Shown piece by piece: positions 55,803 to 64,000 of a stretch of DNA of 64,000 nucleotides; position 1 is the stretch's first letter, and each line of letters opens with the position of its first letter. A program made the position numbers and the translations under genes. Source of the DNA: Scleroderma bovista. Lineage: Eukaryota; Basidiomycota; Agaricomycetes; Boletales; Sclerodermataceae. The DNA lies in the NCBI GenBank assembly GCA_037178675.1, contig JAYMGJ010000141.1:107066-171065 (forward strand), given 5' to 3'. The notes under the pieces were generated by a model. The model made no database searches and was not told the DNA's origin. It saw only the letters and a list, made by a program, of their open reading frames with translations.

Positions 55803-58800
55803 ATGTCATCGTGGTATTCATCTTGGTTCTCTGGTTTTCCGACATTCGACTTCACGGTACCAGCCGTTATCCAGCGCCGATTCTTCTCTTTCGTCCTCAA
55901 GAAAACTCTGGGTCGTTTCCTCAAGCCAGGACAATTTGACCTCCATCAGATCGACTCACAACTTGGGTCTGGAGCCGTCCATGTGACAGACTTGGAGCTA
56001 GATGGACAGGTAGACCACATTCTCATGGTGTGTGCCCTGCGTTCTAACATGAACTTCAAGGCGATCAACGAATTGCTTGTGGGACTTCCGTTTCGTCTGC
56101 ATGACGGATTCATTGCAGGAGTATCTGCTCGTGTCCCGTTCCCAAATCCCCTTACCTCTAGTGTTGGACTGCATGTTCGCTCGCTCCAGCTAACGCTCCA
56201 TGTCGTCACTGAACAATGCCAGTCTCCATCCACTTCGCCGCTATTTTCCAGCACAGGACTCGCTGATTCTGTCGCATCCGTGGCAGAAACATTTGTGCAC
56301 CGCGAGCTGACACCAAAGGAGGAGGCGGCGTTTCTGCAGTCATTGCATTCCACACCTGCACCCCATCTCCAAGCTGATGACAGCGAGTATCTCCCTGGCG
56401 GTTTTGATCCCTTTGTACGCAGTCATGATAAAGACACGGAGAGACGGGCACATGTTATGCATGCTGACAATGATCCAGTCGGAGTGTCCGTTTTTGCAAC
56501 CTTCATCGAACGCCTACTTGCCCGCTTTGAGTTCTCGGCATTGGATACGAAGGTCACCATTGTCCACCCTGGACGTTCTAGCTTCACCTTTACTATCCAT
56601 GAGGTTCATTATCATACTCAGAGCGGTGTGGGTCAGCGTCCTCACCCTCCCGTAGATGGTCGACGACCGTCAGTGACTGATGAACACCAACGTATTGACC
56701 ATCGTGCTCAGGTTCGTTCGGTAATTATCTCGGGCTTTTCTGTGACTTCCCGCAACCTCCGGTCATTTATGGACTCTCCGACGAACACTTCCCATACGCT
56801 GTCACCGATTTCTGCTTCCTCCCACTCTCCGACTACGGACCGTGGACATTTTACCAGTGGTCTGTCACGCAGCTCGTCGTCATCTTCTTTGGACGAAGAC
56901 ACTCAAATGCTTATGTCCCAATCCATTGCGATGCTGCCGCCTCGACCTCCATCACCCGCGAGTTCTGTATCAAGTAGCCTGTACCAAAGCGTGCTGTCGA
57001 GCGGGAGTATTCTATCACCGATGCACCCTATCGTCGCACCCATTACAGTCGGTCATGAAATGCACCCTCCATTATCACACCAGGTACCCACTCATCACCC
57101 ATCCACGGTTGCACAAGAATCGAACGGTGATGTTGTGCTTTCATTTGGTCCCCAGCCCATTACAATCCAACTACATATTCCTCCCCTAGACGCTAGGCGT
57201 ACCGATCAGCCTCGTCAAGCTGATAAGGATCATGTGGAGGGGCCCACCTTTTCGCCTCCAGAGGCGGAGGTGCTTCAGTTGTCCATCACAACTGGAACAT
57301 TGGCATGTGCTCTTCGTGCTTGTCACGTTCGAATGTTGTTGGACTTGATGGATTCATGTGGATCCAAGACACAGCGTCATTCGCCAGTTCCTAACCAGCG
57401 AGGCTCTCACTACCCGCAGTTTGCACTTGGACTCCGCGCAGGTGTCACTATCCGAGGAGTCGTGCTGGCTCTGATTTCTGAACCTCGTGAGGGTCAACCA
57501 CTCTCGCTTTCCCCGTTCTTTGAACACCCTTTCATTCCACCGCGACTTTGTTGTCCCTACCTCAGGCTTCTTCTAGACGACATCACTGGATCTTGTTACT
57601 TGCCTTTTGCACCATCGAGTGCCCCATCAACTACCTCACCCGATAGATCCGCCCTTGCTGGTGCCGAGGCTGCCCTTTCTGACATATCTATACTCGTCTT
57701 CCATGCCGTTTCTACTGCAGAAGACGCACAAGTCGCTGCACCTATCATGATCACCGATTGGTACCTCCCCATTTTTGATAGAACTAGCCACTGCCGCCCA
57801 TCATTTACTTCAGACAACCCATCTACTATTCATCTCCCCATTTTCGATGTCATAGATTGGACGCAGGTGAAATTCAAGGGCAACTCTACGAGATTATCGA
57901 CTTGGCGTACGAAACCCAGAAGCAAGACTGAAAAGTTACGCAGTCCGGCTCAGAGAACTCGCGCTCTTTCTTCGTCCCCAAATCCTTTCATTAGCTCGCC
58001 AGCACATGAAGCGGAGAAGTTGCAGCCTCCGGCCATGAAGGTTAATGGCTCTTTCTCACCGGAAACTAGCCTCCATGTGACGGTAGCTCCACTTCATTTC
58101 TTCGTGGATCTCGGTATGTTCCTGGGCGGGGATGTGCTTTTGAAATTCATCGATGAAGTCACGTCGTCTAGTAGCTTTGTATCGAAGAGCAGGAAAAGAG
58201 ACTTCGATGAGGGGGATAATCCAATTCCTCAGGATCCTGCTGACCTCAAAAGCAATGAGGATGAACCTGAAGAGCATGTCCACAGTAGTTCTATGTCCGT
58301 GCAAGCACGGGAAAGAGAGGCCGAGAGACGACGACTCGAAAAGCTTGTCTTAGATGATCTCAACTTAGGGATGGAGTACGATATCAAGTCAAGGGGATTT
58401 AAAAATCCGAGAGAACCTGTGCGCGAACAGGCACATCCCAGGAAACAGAAAGTAAGCCCATCTGTGTTCACATTACATTGATCATCATAACCATTTTTCA
58501 TATCAAGGCCGTAGGTGAATCGAATCTGAGTATTTCCCTATCATGCTCAGTGATCAGGGTGGAGGTTCGGTGTATTCCTCCCCCTGGCCGGCGATCTCGT
58601 TCGGGGTCACTTCTCATTAACATATATGATTTTTTGGCATCCAATAACCCTGTGTCCAAAAAATCTCCACTCAGGTTTTCTGAAGGTCTCTGGACAGCAT
58701 CACGACCAGTTATTGATCATGGTCCTCGGGTTGAGATGTGTGCCATGCAATTACTGGGGATTCTTATCGCATATGCACCGGCTGCTGAGGTTCAAGCCCA

Positions 58801-61800
58801 GACTTTATGTGTATTGGGTTGTATGCCGGACAATACTTGCGATGACCACGGGAGTGCACTCTTTGCTACAGAACCAAGTTCAGGCCCGCTTCCAGTCCGG
58901 CTGGCGCTAGGGAAGACAAACTTTTCGAACTCCTGCAGTACAACTTCGAATCGATTTTCTTTGACCATCGATGTTCCCTTGGTCAATTTAGTTGTAGTAA
59001 AGGGGATATTTGATGGGCTTCAATACTGGACGGACGATGTTGCTCAGCTATTTGAACACTGCATGTCCGGCGCAGATAAAGTGACCGAAGCTCTCCCCAG
59101 TCAGAATCCGAGCCTCATCGGCAGTCGCTTCTTCATGAAACCAGGCAACTCAGGCAGTCGAAGTGGCGAAGATAGTACACTTGACTCTCCTGTTCATAAA
59201 CACCACACGGGTAGTAGTGAGACTATTATGAAGGTAAATGTAACCGAAGGTAATGTGGATGCTATGTTTATCATGCGCTTGCTCATTCTATGTACTTGTA
59301 GCCCTGTTCCGAATCTTGCTCCCTCGCGACGAAAACGATCCTCGCAGCACACGACCATTTGACATTCAGGCTTCTGATATTGATGCACTGATTGAATTGA
59401 AGCCCGATGGGAAGGTTTGCTTCCATTCTGTCGTCCCTGATGTGTACCGTTATGCTTACGATGGTCGTGATATAGGATGAGACTGTCATTACAGCTGGAA
59501 TTATGGACCTGCGTGTGGCAGACACATCTAGTGCTGGGGTTTACATGCCATTGATTGTGCTTGCCGCACCTCGCACCCTAGTAAGTAAGACAGTCGATTC
59601 ATTAACCAACGAGAGTCAACGAGTGCCAGTCAGCTGCTCCGAAGCCGATGATCAAGGCTCGAGTAACTTCACTTGTGGTTCCTCAGACCACCATTAAGGA
59701 ATCCAAGGTTAAGTTGTCGTTATGGGGCATCATTTGTCATGTACCCCCTGACCTACATTTCGTCACGGATCTAACTTCCTTCGCAAAGGCACCTCCTGAG
59801 GTCAGTTAATTTACTCCATAGGAGTGAATGTCACTCATAGGTTGTAGGTTTTTGAATCAGTGGTTCCTTCCGAGCGGACCGTGTTAAGCATAGCGATGAC
59901 TGATGTCTCGGTTCAGTTGGAAGCCCCCGAATATCCTGGTTCAGCTGTCCTTCACATCGGAGAAGCCGACTTTTCGACTGAGTTGATTGGTAATTCTCCG
60001 GAACTAGGATTCAAGCTCGGTTTTTCATCCTTACATTTCCTCATCATTGATTCAATCCACGATTTCTCCGAAGTTGAGTCACGTCAAAAGACTGCTGGAC
60101 TTGGTGTTACTCTGTGGAAGGTATATATTGCATTTTTGGTGATGTCTCTGCAATAACCCTTCCCACAGAACTCAGGGTATGCTTTGGTCGCCGATGTGGC
60201 GAACTGCCATCTATCTTTCCGTAGTGACAACTCCGTGTTACCCCCAGACACAAGCGTTGGTTCATCCCTCACTTGCCTAACTGCCGTTAATCGTGCATTT
60301 AGATTGCAATCAACGGTATTGAACTTGGAATACACCTTTGCGCAGATACCCTTTGCGCACTCTCAGGCTTCATCAATCACCTCGTACCTAAGGCGAAGGA
60401 TAATGAAATTGACGAGTATGTAGTTTGACAGTGATCCCACATAACTAATACTCAATTATGCCCTTCAGTGGTGTGACACGAATACCCAGTACTCTCAACA
60501 TAGGGAATGATCAAAGGATGATAGGTAGGTCGGTTTACTGAAGAAGGATTGCAGGTTAACTGTTGTGTGCAAGGTTCCCTTGACGAAGATGCGTTTAGGC
60601 GCGTTCCTGAGGTAGGGAGTACTGCAGACATGGTCAGTGATGACCTACCTGCCAACCTTGATTATCTGGATGCGTCGTTCGGAGCCGCTGCAGGTCTTCG
60701 TGAATTAAGAGACGATGACTTGGAAGACTTTGACGCAAAAGAAGAAAGTGGTCGAACCACGCCTGTACCCGGTGAAATGGGTGTTGTGTCAAACGTAGGA
60801 GGCGAAACGATTAGAATTTTCAGGGGGCTCTCTTTCACGGAGCACTACTTTAACACAATCACCCCTGATGTGGCAGGGAACACAAGGTACTGAATTGTGT
60901 AGCCTACCTTGAGAGGCACTAAATTTTTTTCTAGTAACGGGGAAACAACTCTGTGTGTGCGAATTCATGATGCAGATGTTACACTTTTTCTGCATGATGG
61001 TTACGATTGGCCCCGCACACGCAAAATCATTGAGCAAGAAATCAAGGAAATGAGAAAGAAACTGGCGCGCATACGGCAGCTTGTCGCAATGGGACAAACA
61101 CAAGAGCCGATGGAAGAGGAGACGAGTGCAATGCTTTTCAACTCTATTCACATCGGACTTGAACAAGACTTAGGGAACATGGATACGGACACTCTTATTG
61201 CCGCGATCGATCACGAGTTGGATGAAGTGGCGGAAACAAGCTCTCAGAGTTCGTGGCAATCACTTCATCCTGCCTCACCAGGTCCATCTCGAGTTACCCC
61301 GAAGAGAGTGCACGGAAAACGCCTCACTCGCTCCAGGGGACCATCGATCGAAATCCGGCTTTCAGGACTCCATGCAGAAGTTGATAACTATCACCCTGGG
61401 GAGACCTTGGTCTCGCGCACGTTGATTCTGGTCAAGGATTTCGAAATCTTAGACCATATCAAAACATCAACCTGGAAGAAGTTCCTTACCGCCCTATGGA
61501 CAGACTCGCGTGGTAATGTTAGGGAGACCGATTCCAATATGGCCCGGGTGGAGTTGTTGACTGTGCGTCCTTCGCTGTCCCACTCAGCAGAAGAGGCGCG
61601 GCTACGAGTATGTGAAGACCTAGCCTGTTGCTTAGTACACGACCGCTGACATTTGCTTAGGCGAAGCTTTTACCATTACGATTATACGTGGACCAAGATG
61701 CGCTGGACTTCTTCAAGAAGTTCTTCGCGTTCAAAGACCCTGATAGTCCTGCTGCATCCAACGACACTGACAACAAAGGAGAGATATACTTCCGTACGTG

Positions 61801-62795
61801 AATCCATTTCTTACTTTATAAAACAAATTCAAGCAGCTAGTTCGTAGAACACGCTGAAGTCTTCCCTGTCGATATCAAATTGGACTACAAGCCTCGACGT
61901 GTAGATTACCGGGCCCTACGGGAGGGGAGAACGATCGAGTTAATGAATTTCTTCCACTTCGACGGAGCAGAAATGACACTACGGCACCTAACCTTGCACG
62001 GGGTAAGTGTGATTGATTTTCTGACCTTCCGATTGGGCTGATATCTCGGTAAACAGATTACTGGATGGCCGCGATTCTTTGATACACTTAATGACTTGTG
62101 GACACCCGACGTCAAGGCTACTCAACTTGTTGATGTCATTTCTGGCGTGGCTCCGATTCGTTCCATGGTCAATGTCGGGTCCGGTGTTGCAGACCTCGTC
62201 TTACTCCCCATTGCCCAGTATAAGAAAGACGGGCGCATTGTCCGCGGGGTGCAGAAAGGCACGAAAGCATTTGTCCAATCGACTGCCATGGAGGCCATTA
62301 AGCTTGGGGCTCGACTCGCCACTGGTACGCAAGTGATCCTGGAACAAACAGAAAACGTACTCGGAGGACAGTTCCAAGACCCCATCACCGCAGAAACCCT
62401 CCAAACACAACCGGAGGACGACTTCTTGGAGAGTGAGGAGGACTTGATCAGTAGATATGCGATGCAGCCGTCAGGAGTGGCTGAAGGCGTCCAAACAGCG
62501 TATCGCAGCCTACGTAGGGGAATGCACTCTGCGGCGCAAACCATTTTGGCAGTGCCAATGGAAGTATACGAGCGATCTGGAAATGAGGTTTGTTACTCAC
62601 TCTCATTGCTGTCCATAGTTAGCTGACATGGATTCGAAGGGGGCTGTCCGTGCTGTAATTCGAGCAGTTCCTATTGCCGTTTTAAAACCGATGATTGGAG
62701 CTTCGGAAGCGGTCAGCAAGACATTGATGGGGCTACACAACACGTTGGACCCCAACGTTTGGCATGAGAATGAAGCCAAGTACAAGCATCGTTGA
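55803..62795 (+). CDS. ATG2: Autophagy lipid-transfer protein ATG2
   Basis: A 7-kb gene with a first exon of nearly 900 codons, starting at ATG 55803 ([20 protein letters not shown]). The N-terminal Chorein domain reads [18 protein letters not shown] and [13 protein letters not shown]. Later exons hold the central region and the conserved C-terminal block ([40 protein letters not shown] sequence) and the end [22 protein letters not shown]2 bridges the ER and the growing phagophore and transports phospholipids, with Atg9 and Atg18. The length, about 2,000 residues, is normal. Ser-rich inserts near residues 320-400 look disordered. Introns cluster in the second half. No break was seen. Confidence 0.92.
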
Positions 62796-63006
62796 TTACC
62801 CGGAACCATAAGCCAACACTATTTTAGTACACCTGTAGGATTAGATATCCCTTATGATAAGCCCTGTCTGAATTCCTCGATAATGTCTTCTTTGCTCTGA
62901 CCCCAATTAGAATGGTAGTTCACGATGGCTGAGAGCGCAAAAGATCGAAATACAGGGTCAGTAGATACTATAGCGTACGGAGAATGGTGCACCGAAGTGG
63001 GTGAGC

Positions 63007-63785
63007 TTAGTCGATATCCATGTCCATCGTTCGGCCCTCTCCTTGTATGAGAGCGCTTTTATTCTTGATGGGTATCCTGATTTTCTCCAGTGTCTTTTCT
63101 GTTTGTGTACCTTCCATAGCCACAGGTTCCACAAGTCTGACTGAGGATGATTTCGCAGCCTTTTTGGTACGATATACACGCTTCTTCTCTCGAGCTGCGG
63201 CCATTCTGATAGACTGATGAGCCAGCTTGGTCTTGTTAGGCGAACATGGACCAACCTTTGCTTCCAGAATACATGTTCCCTGCGTTGTTTAATTTCTCCA
63301 ATGCGCTTCATGGCCGTAATCGTAGTCCGCACAAGTTCTCGGTCGTAGCGAACTGGAACGTTTCTCCGCTTCTCGAAATCGATAGTCGAGTCCTACCGGG
63401 TGAACCAATTCGAAACAGACGGAAGGGTGCAGACAAATTTCCTCACGATAGTCATCTCCTTGCCATGCGCCTTGCGGAAAGCTTTCGTCCATCTCACTTT
63501 CCGAGGATTCCGCTTCATTCTAGGCGTACACGGTCAGAACAAGAAAACGGGCCGCAAAGACACTATTAACTTAAAGTTTTTATGACATCTGACAACGCTA
63601 TGAGTGGCATCTTCATACGACAGAGATTGGCTTACTTGGAAGTACAGAAACGAAATACTTTGGCATCGTTTCGGACGAACGCAGTTCCTTCTCGAGGTCA
63701 ATAATAAACTTCCTGTACACAAAAAAGACTGACCATGCCCTGGATAAACGTTTGTCGAACAGAAGTAACACTTTTCAATACGCAT
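63007..63785 (-). CDS. RLP24: Ribosome biogenesis protein RLP24 (L24e family)
   Basis: Exons join in phase from ATG 63785: [18 protein letters not shown], then [24 protein letters not shown] sequence with the zinc-binding Cys pairs, [40 protein letters not shown] and [18 protein letters not shown]. The C-terminus is basic ([18 protein letters not shown]) and ends MDMDID. In the series the fourth Cys position reads RCHKNFK. Rlp24 holds the place of eL24 on pre-60S particles and recruits the AAA ATPase Afg2/Drg1. The first intron uses an AAG acceptor. The upstream flank to the window end (about 215 bp) holds its promoter and nothing else recognisable. Confidence 0.93.
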
Positions 63786-64000
63786 GGTGGACAGTGGATG
63801 AGAAGAGTAGCCGTGGGAAGTCAATCAATATACTTGTCCAACATACATAGGTAATTGTAGTAACATTACAACTTGGTGTGGACTAAGCGTTTTAACACGA
63901 GTTCGGGCAAATCATTGGTCTCAAAGGTATGGAATAGATTAAATTTGTAGCACCATCATTCGTTCAATTGTGAATTTGCGAACAGCTCGAGATATTTTAT

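Overview
The window is nuclear DNA of a filamentous fungus, almost certainly an agaricomycete (mushroom-forming basidiomycete). Coding sequence is cut by many short introns of roughly 45-70 bases. Genes are packed on both strands with divergent promoters as short as about 100 bp. Several families are typical of basidiomycetes: a Ser/Thr-rich single-pass membrane protein, a HET-domain protein, a TKL-type kinase-like protein and a NACHT-WD40 NLR. There is no sign of prokaryotic, viral or organellar sequence. I saw no rRNA or tRNA gene, CRISPR array or intact transposon.

Layout. 0.6-8.6 kb: a signal-peptide membrane protein (-), ribosomal protein L7 (+), an unresolved stretch at 4.0-5.0 kb, a LisH-CTLH-CRA protein (-) and a vacuolar PQ-loop amino-acid transporter (-). 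8.8-11.8 kb: a degenerate kinase (-) head to head with a HET-domain protein (+). 12.1-17.4 kb: a Clr4/SUV39-type H3K9 methyltransferase (-) divergent from RAD54 (+). 18.1-24.4 kb: a large NLR (-) with a NACHT domain and 22 WD40 repeats, most of it in a striking CpG-poor block. 24.6-32.8 kb, all (-): a Lin1/CD2BP2-like GYF protein, a chromodomain protein and a Crb2/Rad9-like checkpoint mediator. 33.2-36.6 kb (+): a single-pass membrane protein and an SLC35-type nucleotide-sugar transporter. 37.1-41.3 kb (-): mitochondrial proton-translocating transhydrogenase. 41.5-43.4 kb: an unknown gene (+) that overlaps the 3' end of a Pus4-like tRNA pseudouridine synthase (-). 44.3-49.0 kb: Mediator subunit 16 (-), proteasome assembly chaperone 3 (+) and NCE101 (-). 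49.2-62.8 kb, all (+): NAA25, RPA2, a divergent RPA2 paralogue and ATG2. 63.0-63.8 kb: RLP24 (-), near the right edge.

Functional threads. Several genes belong to chromatin and DNA-damage biology: the Clr4-like enzyme, the chromodomain protein, RAD54, the Crb2-like mediator and two RPA2-type proteins. The promoters of RAD54, the Crb2-like gene and RPA2 carry MluI cell-cycle boxes (ACGCGT). A second thread is fungal self/non-self recognition: the HET protein, its kinase-like neighbour and the NLR.

Gene ends and exon joints were worked out by hand from splice consensus, reading phase and remembered family features. Where a joint is uncertain, the entry says so. Features listed as one span include introns.
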